64,000 bases of DNA from JACVRW01 sp038323835 (lineage in GTDB: Bacteria; Actinomycetota; Thermoleophilia; Solirubrobacterales; Thermoleophilaceae): NCBI GenBank assembly GCA_038323835.1, contig JBBQHI010000012.1, positions 22,197 through 86,196 on the forward strand, written 5' to 3'. Under the pieces are notes generated by a model. The model ran no database searches and was not told where the DNA came from. It worked only from the letters and a program-made list of their open reading frames with translations. Positions 34,691-43,439 of the stretch are shown piece by piece. Position 1 is the first letter of the stretch; each line of letters starts with the position of its first letter. The position numbers and the translations under genes are program-made.

Positions 34691-35692
34691 GTGCTGAAGA
34701 TCGGCTGGAAGGCCTCGGCGGAGCAGTTCGGCCCGCGCGAGCTCGTGGAGTTCGCGGTGCTGGCCGAGGAGCTGGGATACGAGAGCGTGGTGGTGTCCGA
34801 CCACTTCCACCCCTGGCGCCACGACGGGGGCCACTCGCCGTTCTCCTTCGCCGTGCTGGCCGCCGTCGGGGAGCGCACGTCGCGCGTCGCGCTGGGCACG
34901 AGCGTCGTGGCCCCCGCCTACCGCTACCACCCCGCGATCGTGGCCCAGGCGATGGCCACGCTGGGCGTGCTCTACCCCGACCGGGTGTTCCTCGGCGTGG
35001 GCACGGGCGAGGCGCTGAACGAGATTCCACTGGGCGTGGACTGGCCGGAGCAGAAGGTGCGCTTCCAGATGCTGAAAGAGGCGTGCATCCTCATGCAGCG
35101 GCTGTGGCGCGAGGAGCGGGTGAGCTTCGACGGCGACTTCTTCCAGACCGACAGGGCCACGCTCTACGACCGGCCCGAGACGCCGATCCCGCTCTACATC
35201 GCGGCGGCCGGGCCCGCCGCGGCGCGGCTGGCCGGCCGCATCGCCGACGGCTTCATCACCACCAGCGGCAAGGACCCGGCGCTGTACGCGGAGAAGCTGC
35301 TGCCCGCGGTGCGCGAGGGCGTCGAGAAGGAGCAGCGCTCACCCGGCGAGGTGGAGCTGGTGCTGGAGGTGAAGGTCTCGTTCGACGAGGACCTCTCCCG
35401 CGCGCTGGAGGACACGCAGCACTGGGGCGCGCTTGCCCTCACCGCGGAGGAGAAGGTGGGCGTGGACGACCCGATCGAGATGCAGCGGCTGGCCGACGCG
35501 CTTCCGGTGGAGCGCTCCGTGACCCGCTGGATCGCCTCGAACGATCCCGAGCAGCACGTGTCCGCCCTGCGCGAGTACGTGGACCTCGGCTTCAGGCACC
35601 TGGTCCTTCACTTCCCTGGGCCCGACCAGGAACGCGCCCTTCGCGGCTACCACGATCACGTGCTGCCCCTCCTGCGAGCATTGACCCCATGA
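34691..35692 (+). CDS. fgd: F420-dependent glucose-6-phosphate dehydrogenase
   Basis: The 333-residue protein matches mycobacterial Fgd from end to end: KIGWKASAEQFGPRELVEFAV, VSDHFHPWRHDGGHSPF, GTSVVAPAYRYHPAIVAQA, GVGTGEALNEI, FITTSGK and DDPIEMQRLADALP. Residues known from the Mycobacterium tuberculosis enzyme are in place: the His and Trp of DHFHPW, the Glu of GEALNE, the Lys of TSGK, the Lys of AEEK and the Arg of RWIA. It oxidises glucose-6-phosphate and reduces coenzyme F420. This shows that the organism makes F420, in line with the deazaflavin enzyme at 59993. GTG 34691 is chosen from homology; the frame is open further upstream. Confidence 0.93.
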   Translation: MLKIGWKASAEQFGPRELVEFAVLAEELGYESVVVSDHFHPWRHDGGHSPFSFAVLAAVGERTSRVALGTSVVAPAYRYHPAIVAQAMATLGVLYPDRVFLGVGTGEALNEIPLGVDWPEQKVRFQMLKEACILMQRLWREERVSFDGDFFQTDRATLYDRPETPIPLYIAAAGPAAARLAGRIADGFITTSGKDPALYAEKLLPAVREGVEKEQRSPGEVELVLEVKVSFDEDLSRALEDTQHWGALALTAEEKVGVDDPIEMQRLADALPVERSVTRWIASNDPEQHVSALREYVDLGFRHLVLHFPGPDQERALRGYHDHVLPLLRALTP

Positions 35693-35721
35693 CCACGATC
35701 TCGAAGTCCCCCCTCCTGTGA
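35689..35721 (+). CDS. Ten-residue ORF linking fgd and the SDR gene
   Basis: ATG 35689 overlaps the fgd stop as ATGA, and the TGA at 35719-35721 overlaps the SDR start as GTGA. The frame encodes only MTTISKSPLL. Ribosomes ending fgd could restart here and again at the SDR gene, coupling the two across a gap of 25 bases. The peptide itself probably has no function. Chance is possible. Confidence 0.4.
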   Translation: MTTISKSPLL

Positions 35722-36482
35722 GCGGCCGCCTCGACGGCACGGCCGCACTGGTCACCGGTGCCTCCAGCGGCATCGGCGAGGCCACGGCGCTGGCCCTGGC
35801 CGCCGAGGGCGCGGCCGTGGCCATGGTGGCCCGGCGCGGCGACCGCCTCGACTCCCTGGCCGAGCGCGTGGGCGCGCTCGGCGCTCACGCCCTGCCCATC
35901 GAGGCCGACGTGACCGACGAGGGCGCGGCCGGCGAGGCCGTGGACCGCGCCGCCTCCGAGCTCGGCCGGCTCGATATCGTGGTGAACAACGCCGGCGTGA
36001 TGCTCCTGGGGCCCGTCGTGGGCGCACCGCTCGAGGAGTGGGAGCGGATGATCGACGTGAACGTGCGCGGCCTCCTCTACTGCTCGCGCGCCGCCTTCCC
36101 CCACCTTTTGAAGGCGGCCAAGGAGGGCTCACGCGGCGTGAGCGACCTGGTGAACATCAGCTCGGTGGCGGGACGGCGGGCCACCGCGGGAGCGGGCGTC
36201 TACAACGCCACCAAGCACGCGGTGGGTGCGTTCAGCGAGGCGCTTCGCCAGGAGCTGGCGGGCCAGCAGGTGCGGGTCTCGCTGATCGAGCCCGGAGCGG
36301 TGTCCACGGAGCTGTCCAGCCACAACCGCCCGGAGATCCAGGAGCAGATCGCAAAGCGCTTCGGCGACATCGAGCGCCTCCAGGCGGGGGACATCGCCGA
36401 CGCGATCACCTATGTGGTGACCCGGGCGTCGCATGTGGCCATCAACGAGGTGCTGATCCGCCCGACCGGCCAGGTGGGCTGA
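35718..36482 (+). CDS. Short-chain dehydrogenase/reductase
   Basis: The 254-residue protein starts at GTG 35718. It has the cofactor motif TGASSGIG at residues 13-20, NNAG at 89-92, catalytic serine in NISSVAG near 147, and YNATK with tyrosine and lysine near 161-165, the classical SDR set. The basic ARRGDR after the second strand suggests NADP(H). It is cytoplasmic. Its substrate is unknown; closeness to fgd suggests a link to F420/NADP redox balance, but the family is too wide to say more. Confidence 0.9.
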   Translation: MSGRLDGTAALVTGASSGIGEATALALAAEGAAVAMVARRGDRLDSLAERVGALGAHALPIEADVTDEGAAGEAVDRAASELGRLDIVVNNAGVMLLGPVVGAPLEEWERMIDVNVRGLLYCSRAAFPHLLKAAKEGSRGVSDLVNISSVAGRRATAGAGVYNATKHAVGAFSEALRQELAGQQVRVSLIEPGAVSTELSSHNRPEIQEQIAKRFGDIERLQAGDIADAITYVVTRASHVAINEVLIRPTGQVG

Positions 36483-36559
36483 CCAGCCTTTAGGCGGGCG
36501 TCAGGCGCCGTCGCCAGTCTCTCAGGGGCAGTTTGCGTCCCCAACTGAGGAAGAGGAAC

Positions 36560-37360
36560 ATGAGAAAGTCGATCTTTGCTTTGGTCACCGCCGTGGCGGT
36601 GCTGGCGGCTGGCGGCGTTGCCTACGCGGCGAACGTCTATTCGGTCACCGGCAGCGCCACGCCGGCCGGCAAGGGCAGCGCCAAGAAGCCCGTGCCCAAG
36701 ACGCTCAAGTTCGGTCTCGCGGTGAAGGACTCGAACCCCGCCAACCGCGGCACCCCGATCAGGACCTTCGCCATCGGGGCCGAGGGGCTCGTGACCTACC
36801 CCGAGGCCTTCCCCAACTGCACCTTCTCCCAGGCCAATGCGGCCACCGTCTCGGGCAAGTGCAAGAGCGCCAAGGTGGGCTCCGGGCTCGTCCAGAACAT
36901 CGTCGGCCCGGGCACCAACCCGACGGTGAAGCTGTTCTGCAACCTGAAGCTGGGGCTCTACAACATCAGCGGCAGTGGCAAGAACGGCGGCCTGGCGATC
37001 CGGCTGGACGGCGACCCGCCCTCCCCCACGAGTGAGAGCTCGAAGGCGATCGGCTGCCCCACTCCGATCCACCTGGCGATCAAGGCCGCGTACAAGCCGG
37101 TGAAGATCGGCGGCATGACCTCGGACGAGCTGCGCTTCACGGTGCCGCCGGACCTGCTCCACCCGTCCGGGCTCGACAACACCGTGCGCAACGTGACCGC
37201 CAAGATCGCCAAGACGGCGAAGAAGAAGATCGCGGGCAAGAGCCGGAAGGTCGGCTTCTACTCGGGGGTCGGATGTAAGGGCAAGACGCGTGATATCCGG
37301 GCCACCTTCACCGCCGAGGACGGCGCGAAGGGCACGGACACCAGCTCGTTCAAGTGCTGA
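36560..37360 (+). CDS. Secreted protein of unknown function
   Basis: ATG 36560 follows GAGGAAGAGGA and begins a clean signal peptide, MRKSIFALVTAVAVLAAGGVAYA. The 266-residue product then has VTGSATPAGKGSAKKPVPKTLKF, FAIGAEGLVTYPEAFPNCTFSQ, CKSAKVGSG, and ends with a basic segment (KTAKKKIAGKSRKVGFYSGVGCKGKTRD). Six cysteines may form disulfides. I know similar secreted hypothetical proteins in Solirubrobacterales, where they occur as paralogous families, but no activity is known. It is followed by a strong hairpin at 37392. Codon use fits the neighbours. Confidence 0.8.
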   Translation: MRKSIFALVTAVAVLAAGGVAYAANVYSVTGSATPAGKGSAKKPVPKTLKFGLAVKDSNPANRGTPIRTFAIGAEGLVTYPEAFPNCTFSQANAATVSGKCKSAKVGSGLVQNIVGPGTNPTVKLFCNLKLGLYNISGSGKNGGLAIRLDGDPPSPTSESSKAIGCPTPIHLAIKAAYKPVKIGGMTSDELRFTVPPDLLHPSGLDNTVRNVTAKIAKTAKKKIAGKSRKVGFYSGVGCKGKTRDIRATFTAEDGAKGTDTSSFKC

Positions 37361-37391
37361 GCGCCTGATCGCATCGACTCATGACGTCCCT

Positions 37392-37413
37392 GGGGCGGCC
37401 TTCGGGCCGCCCC
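37392..37413. terminator. Bidirectional terminator hairpin with TTCG loop
   Basis: GGGGCGGCC-TTCG-GGCCGCCCC forms a perfect 9-bp stem with a stable tetraloop between two convergent genes ending at 37360 and 37421. No U-run follows, which is usual in GC-rich actinobacteria. Confidence 0.8.
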
Positions 37414-37420
37414 ACCCGGT

Positions 37421-38854
37421 TCAGAGGCCCCGCCGCAGCACCGCCTGCGCGGCCGAATAGCCGCACATCCCGTGCACCCCCCCGCCCGGCGGCGTGGACG
37501 CCGAGCAGATGAAGATGCCGGGGTCTGGGGTCGCGTAGGGCACGGGCCGCACGGCGGGCCGGGTGAACAGCTGGCGCAGGTCCTGCATGCCGCCGTTGAT
37601 GTCTCCGCCGACGTAGTTCGGGTTGTGGCGCTCCATGTCGGCGGGGCCCATGGCCCGCCGTGCGGTCACGAGTGCCCCGAACCCGGGTGCGAAACGCTCT
37701 ATCTGGGCCTCGATCCGCTCTCCCATGTCCACGCCGGAGCCGTTCGGCACGTGGCAGTAGGCCCACAGCGTGTGCTTGCCCGGCGGGGCGCGGCCGGGGT
37801 CGAACAGCGACTGCTGGGCCACCAGCACGAAGGGGCGCTCCGCCTCCCGGCCCCCGGCCACCTCGGCCTCCGAGGCGGCAATCTCCTCGAGCGTGCCTCC
37901 GACGTGCACCGTGCCCGCCCGTCGGCACTCCGGCGCGGTCCAGGGCACGGGGCCGTCGAGGGCGAGGTCGAGCTTTAACACGCCGGGCCCGTAGCGGTAG
38001 CGGGCCAGCTCGCGGCGGTAGCGCTCGGGGAGCCGGTGGCCGGCCAGGACCAGCACCTGCCGCGGTGTGACGTCGAGGAGCACTGCCTTCGACGGCGGAA
38101 GGGCATCCACGCTCTCGACGCGGGTGCCGGTCCGGATCTCGCCCCCCAGCGAGCACAGGTACGAGGCCATCGCGTCGGGTATCGCCTGCGATCCGCCGCG
38201 GGCCACGGGCCAGCCGGAGTGGTGCGCGAGCATCGACAGCACGAGTCCGAACGCGGCGGTGACCGGGCGGTCCAGCCGCAGCATGGAGTGGGCCGCCGAC
38301 CCGGCGAACAGCGCGCGGGCGCGGGGTTCGGAGAAGCGGGACCGCGCCAGCCCGGTGGCGGACCTGGCCGCGCTCCGCCCGAAGCGCGCAAGCGCGAGCG
38401 GGTGCCGGGGTGGGCGCGCCGGGCCGAGCAGGATGGGCAGCAGGCGCGGCGTGTCCCGCACCAGCGGAGCCATCAGCGAGCGGTAGGCGTCCCCGTCGCG
38501 TCCGCCGATCGAGGCGGACGTCTCGTCCAGCGAGCGGGCGAGCACCACAGCGGTGCCGTCGTCCAGCGGGTGGGCCAGCGGCACGCCGGGATGGATCATC
38601 TCCAGCCCGTGCTCCTCCAGCGGGAGGCGGCCCAGGAACGGCGAGGCCGCCGTGAGGGCGTGCACGGCCGAGCACACGTCGTGCACGTATCGGGGCAGCG
38701 TCAGCTCGGCCGAGCGCGCCCCACCGCCCACAGTGTCGGCCTGCTCGAGCACGAGCACCGACCGGCCCGACTGGGCGATCGCGATGGCCGCGGCCAGGCC
38801 GTTGGGCCCGGAGCCGACGACCACCACATCGCGCTGCGGCTCCCGGATGGTCAT
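37421..38854 (-). CDS. CrtI/PYROXD2-like FAD-dependent oxidoreductase
   Basis: The 477-residue protein has an N-terminal FAD site, VVVVGSGPNGLAAAIAIAQSGRSVLVLEQADTVGGGARS, and the phytoene-desaturase-like pattern HDVCSAVHALTAASPF and WPVARGGSQAIPDAMASYL. It ends with GIFICSASTPPGGGVHGMCGYSAAQAVLR, where cofactor-binding glycines are typical. It belongs to the PYROXD2-like branch rather than true carotenoid desaturases, as no other carotenoid gene is near. The reaction is unknown. It lies on the minus strand 31 bp after the alpha/beta hydrolase gene start at 39728 is read through (hydrolase stop at 38886), so the two are probably one transcript. Confidence 0.88.
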   Translation of the reverse strand: MTIREPQRDVVVVGSGPNGLAAAIAIAQSGRSVLVLEQADTVGGGARSAELTLPRYVHDVCSAVHALTAASPFLGRLPLEEHGLEMIHPGVPLAHPLDDGTAVVLARSLDETSASIGGRDGDAYRSLMAPLVRDTPRLLPILLGPARPPRHPLALARFGRSAARSATGLARSRFSEPRARALFAGSAAHSMLRLDRPVTAAFGLVLSMLAHHSGWPVARGGSQAIPDAMASYLCSLGGEIRTGTRVESVDALPPSKAVLLDVTPRQVLVLAGHRLPERYRRELARYRYGPGVLKLDLALDGPVPWTAPECRRAGTVHVGGTLEEIAASEAEVAGGREAERPFVLVAQQSLFDPGRAPPGKHTLWAYCHVPNGSGVDMGERIEAQIERFAPGFGALVTARRAMGPADMERHNPNYVGGDINGGMQDLRQLFTRPAVRPVPYATPDPGIFICSASTPPGGGVHGMCGYSAAQAVLRRGL

Positions 38855-38885
38855 CGCGGCCGATTATCCCGCCGGCACCGCGCGC

Positions 38886-39728
38886 TCAGCCGCGGTCCGC
38901 GCCCGGCACGGCAGCGGCGCTGCCCGCCCGGGCGGTGTCCAGCACCAGGCCGGCCACCAGGTCGGGGCGATCCCACATCGGGATGTGGCCGCAGCCCGGC
39001 AGCATCAGCGTCCGCGCACCCGGCACCTCCAGGTGCACCGGCCTGATCAGCCGGTCGAGCTCACCGAACGCGACCGTGAGCGGTACCAGGATCTGGTCCG
39101 GGTCGGTGAAGTGGGTCTCGCGCATGGCCGCATTCGTGGCCTCGTAGGCGGTGGCCCGGGCGTAGGAGTCCACCATCCGGATCGCCGCGCCGCGGGGCAC
39201 GCGGTCGGGATCGCCCACCACGAAGCCGAGGGCCAGGCGGCGCGCGCGGCGACTGCGCAGCAGGAGCGGCAGCAGCGGGCGCAGCCTGCGCGCCAGGCTG
39301 TTCGCCCGCCCGCGCGCCGGAGGCCCTCCGGGCCGGCGCAAAGGGGCGCCCCACAGGCCGGCGGGGCAGATTGCGGTCACCGACAGAGCCCGCTCGGTCT
39401 TCCCCAGCTCGAGCGCCACCCAGCCGCCGAGGGAGTTGCCCACCAGATGCGCGCGGTCCAGGCCGAGGTCATCGAGCAGCTCGGCCACGGCGCCGGCCAG
39501 CGCCTGCGGCGACGGCGACACCCCCTCGGGGAGCGCCGGCGAGTGCCCAAACCCGGGCAGGTCCACCGCGATCACGTCGAGCTCGCCCGAGAGCGGCTCG
39601 AGCACCGGCTCCCACACGCACAGCTCGCTTCCGATGCCGTGCAGAAGCACCACGGGCTCGCCCTCGCCCTGGCGGCGGTAGTTGAGGCCAGAGCCACGCG
39701 TGTCCTTCATGTCAGAGGACGTCGGCAC
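38886..39728 (-). CDS. Alpha/beta-fold hydrolase
   Basis: The 280-residue protein has LLHGIGSELCVWEPVLEPL, VIAVDLPGFGHSPALP, the nucleophile in GNSLGGWVALELG, the acid in FGELDRLIRP and the histidine in GCGHIPMWDRPDLV. It is close in layout to the hydrolase at 4118. No signal peptide. It is transcribed ahead of the FAD oxidoreductase gene with 31 bp between them, so both may act on the same compound, perhaps a lipid or terpenoid. ATG 39728 is followed by a second possible start (ATG at residue 7, MKDTRG). Confidence 0.87.
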   Translation of the reverse strand: MPTSSDMKDTRGSGLNYRRQGEGEPVVLLHGIGSELCVWEPVLEPLSGELDVIAVDLPGFGHSPALPEGVSPSPQALAGAVAELLDDLGLDRAHLVGNSLGGWVALELGKTERALSVTAICPAGLWGAPLRRPGGPPARGRANSLARRLRPLLPLLLRSRRARRLALGFVVGDPDRVPRGAAIRMVDSYARATAYEATNAAMRETHFTDPDQILVPLTVAFGELDRLIRPVHLEVPGARTLMLPGCGHIPMWDRPDLVAGLVLDTARAGSAAAVPGADRG

Positions 39729-39801
39729 AGAAATGGATACGCGTGAGGGGCGGTCCCGGATCGGCCCGCCGTGGCCCCTTGCCCAGCCCCCGGCGGGGAG
39801 T

Positions 39802-39807
39802 TAGGGT
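39802..39807 (+). promoter_or_regulatory. -10 element TAGGGT before the MMPL exporter
   Basis: TAGGGT ends 13 bases before ATG 39821 and no ribosome-binding site follows, fitting a leader of only a few bases. Confidence 0.45.
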
Positions 39808-39820
39808 CGCTCCACTCGCA

Positions 39821-42190
39821 ATGACCGGCCCTCTGTACCGCATCGGCCGGGTCTGTTCGCGTCATCACTGGCCCGTGATTGTCGCGTGGATCCTCGCCGC
39901 CGTCGCTCTCGTGCTCGTCGCAGGCGCGGCGGGGACACAGAACAGCGACAACCTCTCGCTGCCCGGGACCGACTCCAAGCGGGCCACGGACCTGCTTCAG
40001 ACGCACCTCCCGAAGCAGGCCTACGGAACCAATCCCATTGTGCTCCAGGCGCCGAGCGGCAAGCTCACCGACTCCAGTTACAAGAAGCCGATCGACGACA
40101 CCGCCTCCTCGCTGAAAAAGGCCCCGCACGTGATCAAGGTGGTGAGCCCGCTCGATGCCGACGGGGCGAGCGCGCTCAGCAAGGACAAGACGATCGGCTA
40201 CCTCTCGGTGACCCTCGACGAGGGCCCCAGCGACCTGACCGAGGAGGAGGCCCAGGACATCATCGACGCGGCAGATCCCGCCAAGGCCGCCGGCCTCGAG
40301 GTGGCCGCCGGCGGCTACGTCGGCAACGCCGTGTCCAAGGCCGACGAGGGCAACAGCGAGGCCATCGGCATCGCCGCCGCAATCGTGATCCTCCTGTTCG
40401 CGTTCGGGACCGTCACCGCCATGGCGCTCCCGATCGTCACGGCGATCTTCGGCCTGGCTGTGTCGCTCTCGATCATCAAGCTGCTCGGGCACGTGGCCGA
40501 GGTCCCCGACGTCTCGTCCACGCTGGCGACGATGATCGGGCTGGGCGTGGGGATCGACTACGCCCTCTTCATCGTCACCCGCCACAAGCTCCAGATGAAC
40601 GACGGGATGGAGCTGCGCGAGTCGATCGCGCGCGCCACGGCCACCGCAGGCGGAGCGGTGGTGTTCGCGGGCGGCACGGTGGTGATCGCGCTCGTTTCGC
40701 TGCTCGCCTCCGGGATCCCGCTGGTGGGGACCATGGGGTACTGCGCGGCCGTGTCGGTGGTGGTGGCCGTGATGGCGGCCACCACGCTCCTTCCCGCCCT
40801 GCTTGGTGCCCTCGACTTCCGCATCAACTCGCTGCGCGTGAAGCTCGGCAGGACGCACCCGGACGACCACCAGCCGCACGGCTGGGCCCGCTGGGCCGGC
40901 GGCGTGGCCCGGCGGCCCTGGATCTCGGTGACCGCCGCCGTGCTGATCCTGGCGGTGCTGGCCACGCCGGTGCGGAACCTCCAGTTCGGCTCCTCGGACG
41001 CCGGCGAGAAGCCCGACAGCACCACGGCCCGCCAGGCGTTCGACCTGATCACGGAGGGCTTCGGCCCGGGGGCCAACGCCCCGCTGCTCGTGGGCACCAC
41101 GCTGGGAAGCCCGGCCAAGGCTGACCAGAAGCAGCTGAACCAGGTGGAGCAGCAGCAGAAGCAGCTCACCCAGCAACAGCAGCAGCAGACCCAGCAGCTC
41201 GTGCAGCAGGGCGTGCCCCAGGATCAGGCCCAGCAGCAGGTGGACCAGCAGACGGCGAGCCAGCAGCAGCAGCTCGACGAGCAGAAGCAGCAGGCGTCAT
41301 CGCCCACCACCGACACCCGGATCACCAACCTCCAGGACGCGATCAAGAAGACGAACGGCGTCCAGTCCGTGTCGCCGGCCACGCTGGACAAGGCCGGCAC
41401 GTCCGGCGTCTTCACGGCGATTCCCACCACCGCGCCCTCCGACCAGAAGACCGAGGACCTGGTGGACCACCTTCGCTCCGACGTGATCCCGAGCGCCACA
41501 AAGGGCACCGACGAGAAGGCGTTCGTGGGCGGCCAGACCGCCGGCTACATCGACCTGGCCAACCGCATCTCGGACAAGCTCCCGTCGATGATCGCCATCG
41601 TGGTGGCGCTCAGCTCCCTCGTCCTGCTCCTGGCCTTCCGCTCGCTGTTGCTGCCGGTAAAGGCGGCGGTGGCCAACCTGCTCTCGGTGGCCGCCGCCTA
41701 CGGGGTGGTGACCTTCGTGTTCCAGGAGGGCCACGGCGCGAAGCTGATCGGGCTCGAGGGCCCCACGCCGATCGTGAGCTACGTGCCGCTGCTCATGTTC
41801 GCGATCCTGTTCGGGCTCTCGATGGATTACGAGGTGTTCCTGCTCACCCAGATCCAGGAGCACTTCAAGGAGTCCGGCGACCCCCGCCAGGCGGTGATCG
41901 ACGGTCTGGCCTCGACCGGGCGGGTGATCACGTCGGCGGCGCTGATCATGGTCTGCGTGTTCTCGAGCTTCGTCCTCACCGACGACGCCGTGATCAAGCA
42001 GTTCGGGGTGGGCTTATCAGTGGCCATCGCCATCGACGCCACGGTGGTGCGGTGCCTGTTCGTGCCCGCGGTGATGACCCTGCTCGGGCATGCCGCCTGG
42101 TGGCTTCCCGCGCCGCTGGGTCGCGTGCTCCCGAAGATCAGCGTGGAGGGCGAGGAGTACTTCGCCGCGCTGGAGGCACGCGGGAGGTAA
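39821..42190 (+). CDS. MMPL-family RND exporter with glutamine-rich insertion
   Basis: The 789-residue protein has the RND layout: a first helix (WPVIVAWILAAVALVLVAG), an external domain, five helices with GLGVGIDYALFIVTRHK, then a second external domain and five more helices with FGLSMDYEVFLLTQIQEHF, where the conserved aspartates carry protons. MMPL proteins export lipids or hydrophobic compounds. Residues about 434-497, in the second external domain, are extremely rich in glutamine (QLNQVEQQQKQLTQ and more) and probably form a coiled coil. ATG 39821 is chosen because the homology starts there; upstream in-frame codons lie over a TAGGGT promoter. Confidence 0.92.
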   Translation: MTGPLYRIGRVCSRHHWPVIVAWILAAVALVLVAGAAGTQNSDNLSLPGTDSKRATDLLQTHLPKQAYGTNPIVLQAPSGKLTDSSYKKPIDDTASSLKKAPHVIKVVSPLDADGASALSKDKTIGYLSVTLDEGPSDLTEEEAQDIIDAADPAKAAGLEVAAGGYVGNAVSKADEGNSEAIGIAAAIVILLFAFGTVTAMALPIVTAIFGLAVSLSIIKLLGHVAEVPDVSSTLATMIGLGVGIDYALFIVTRHKLQMNDGMELRESIARATATAGGAVVFAGGTVVIALVSLLASGIPLVGTMGYCAAVSVVVAVMAATTLLPALLGALDFRINSLRVKLGRTHPDDHQPHGWARWAGGVARRPWISVTAAVLILAVLATPVRNLQFGSSDAGEKPDSTTARQAFDLITEGFGPGANAPLLVGTTLGSPAKADQKQLNQVEQQQKQLTQQQQQQTQQLVQQGVPQDQAQQQVDQQTASQQQQLDEQKQQASSPTTDTRITNLQDAIKKTNGVQSVSPATLDKAGTSGVFTAIPTTAPSDQKTEDLVDHLRSDVIPSATKGTDEKAFVGGQTAGYIDLANRISDKLPSMIAIVVALSSLVLLLAFRSLLLPVKAAVANLLSVAAAYGVVTFVFQEGHGAKLIGLEGPTPIVSYVPLLMFAILFGLSMDYEVFLLTQIQEHFKESGDPRQAVIDGLASTGRVITSAALIMVCVFSSFVLTDDAVIKQFGVGLSVAIAIDATVVRCLFVPAVMTLLGHAAWWLPAPLGRVLPKISVEGEEYFAALEARGR

Positions 42191-42201
42191 CCAGGGGGAG
42201 C

Positions 42202-43305
42202 TCAGACCCGGCGGCGGGAGTGCGCGCCCGCCGACATCCGCTCCAGCAGCTCGATCTCGTCCAGCGCCTGGCCCGCGCCCTCGGCCACGCAGGTCAGCGG
42301 CGAGTCGGCGAGCACCACGGGTACGTGCGTCTCCAGCTCGACGCGGGCGCGGAACCCGCGCAGCAGAGCGCCGCCTCCCGCGAGCAGCATGCCGCGCTCG
42401 GAGATGTCCGAGGCCAGCTCGGGGGGCGTCTCCTCCAGCGCCTCCTTCACCGCGGCGATGATGTCCGCCACCGGCGGCTCCAGCGCCCGGCGCATCTCGT
42501 CGCTCGTGACCATCACCTCGCGCGGAAGGCCCGACACCGGGTCACGCCCGCGGACGGCGGTGCTGGCGTCCGTGGTGTCGGGGTTGACCCCGCCCACATC
42601 CAGCTTCACCCGCTCCGCGGTGGTCTCGCCGATGGCCAGTCCGTGGGTGTTGCGCAGCCACGCGGCCACGGTCTCGTCGAGGTCGTAGCCGCCGGTGCGC
42701 AGCGAGCGGGAGACCACGATCCCGCCCAGCGAGATCACGGCCACCTCGCTCGTGCCTCCCCCGACGTCCACCACAACGTTGGCCCGCGGCTCGCCGATGG
42801 CCAGCCCAGCGCCGATGGCCGCGGCCAGCGACTCCTCGATCAGGTGCACGGAGCGGGCGCCGGCGGCGAGGCTTGCCTCCATCAGCGCACGCTGCTCCAC
42901 ATCGGTGATCCCGGAGGGCGCGCAGATCATCACCCGGGGATGGGCCAGCCGGCTGCGGTGCACGCGCCCGATGAAGTGGCGCAGCATCTGCTCGGTCACC
43001 TCGAAGTCGGCGATCACGCCGTGGCGCAGGGGGCGCACCGCGGTGATCGCGGCCGGGGTGCGGCCGATCATGCCCTGCGCCTCCTCGCCCACGGCATGCA
43101 CGTCGCCGGTCTGGGAGTCGATCGCCACCACGGACGGCTCCGACAACACGATCCCCTGCCCGCGCACGAAAACGAGCGTGTTCGCGGTGCCGAGATCGAT
43201 GGCAAGGTCCTGCGCGCCAGGGCGGGCCCACACGCGACGCCACAACGGGGCGCGCCGCGAGTCGACGCCGGCACCACCGGCTCCGGTCAGTCGTCCGTTG
43301 ATCAT
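42202..43305 (-). CDS. mreB: Rod-shape determining protein MreB
   Basis: The 367-residue actin homologue has DLGTANTLVFVRGQGIVLSEPSVVA (phosphate 1), VDVGGGTSEVAVISLGGIV (phosphate 2), LIEESLAAAIGAGL and a C-terminal LAGGGALLRGF for adenosine binding. It polymerises under the membrane and directs wall growth, so the cells are likely rods or at least elongate laterally. An extra N-terminal stretch of about 30 residues before DLAIDLGTAN, with Trp and Arg, could bind the membrane. GGGGGAG precedes ATG 43305. mreC, mreD and pbp2 are not in the window. The gene lies after a diguanylate cyclase gene and a family 1 repeat. Confidence 0.94.
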   Translation of the reverse strand: MINGRLTGAGGAGVDSRRAPLWRRVWARPGAQDLAIDLGTANTLVFVRGQGIVLSEPSVVAIDSQTGDVHAVGEEAQGMIGRTPAAITAVRPLRHGVIADFEVTEQMLRHFIGRVHRSRLAHPRVMICAPSGITDVEQRALMEASLAAGARSVHLIEESLAAAIGAGLAIGEPRANVVVDVGGGTSEVAVISLGGIVVSRSLRTGGYDLDETVAAWLRNTHGLAIGETTAERVKLDVGGVNPDTTDASTAVRGRDPVSGLPREVMVTSDEMRRALEPPVADIIAAVKEALEETPPELASDISERGMLLAGGGALLRGFRARVELETHVPVVLADSPLTCVAEGAGQALDEIELLERMSAGAHSRRRV

Positions 43306-43395
43306 CGAGGCTCCCCCCACGCTACCCGCCGGACCGCCCTTGGGCCGTGCGCGCGCCCCGGCTGCACGGGTTGGCCCAGAGTCGTGCCGGGTAGT

Positions 43396-43430
43396 GAGGC
43401 CGCCCGATCGGTGATCGGGCGAGCACCGCA
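43396..43430 (+). repeat. Hairpin repeat, family 1, single copy
   Basis: CCCGATC-GGT-GATCGGG at 43403-43419 is a perfect 7-bp stem, followed by CGAGCACCGCA as in the 2318 and 53417 loci. It lies ten bases after the stop of the GGDEF gene and upstream of mreB. Confidence 0.75.
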
Positions 43431-43439
43431 CCACCTTGG

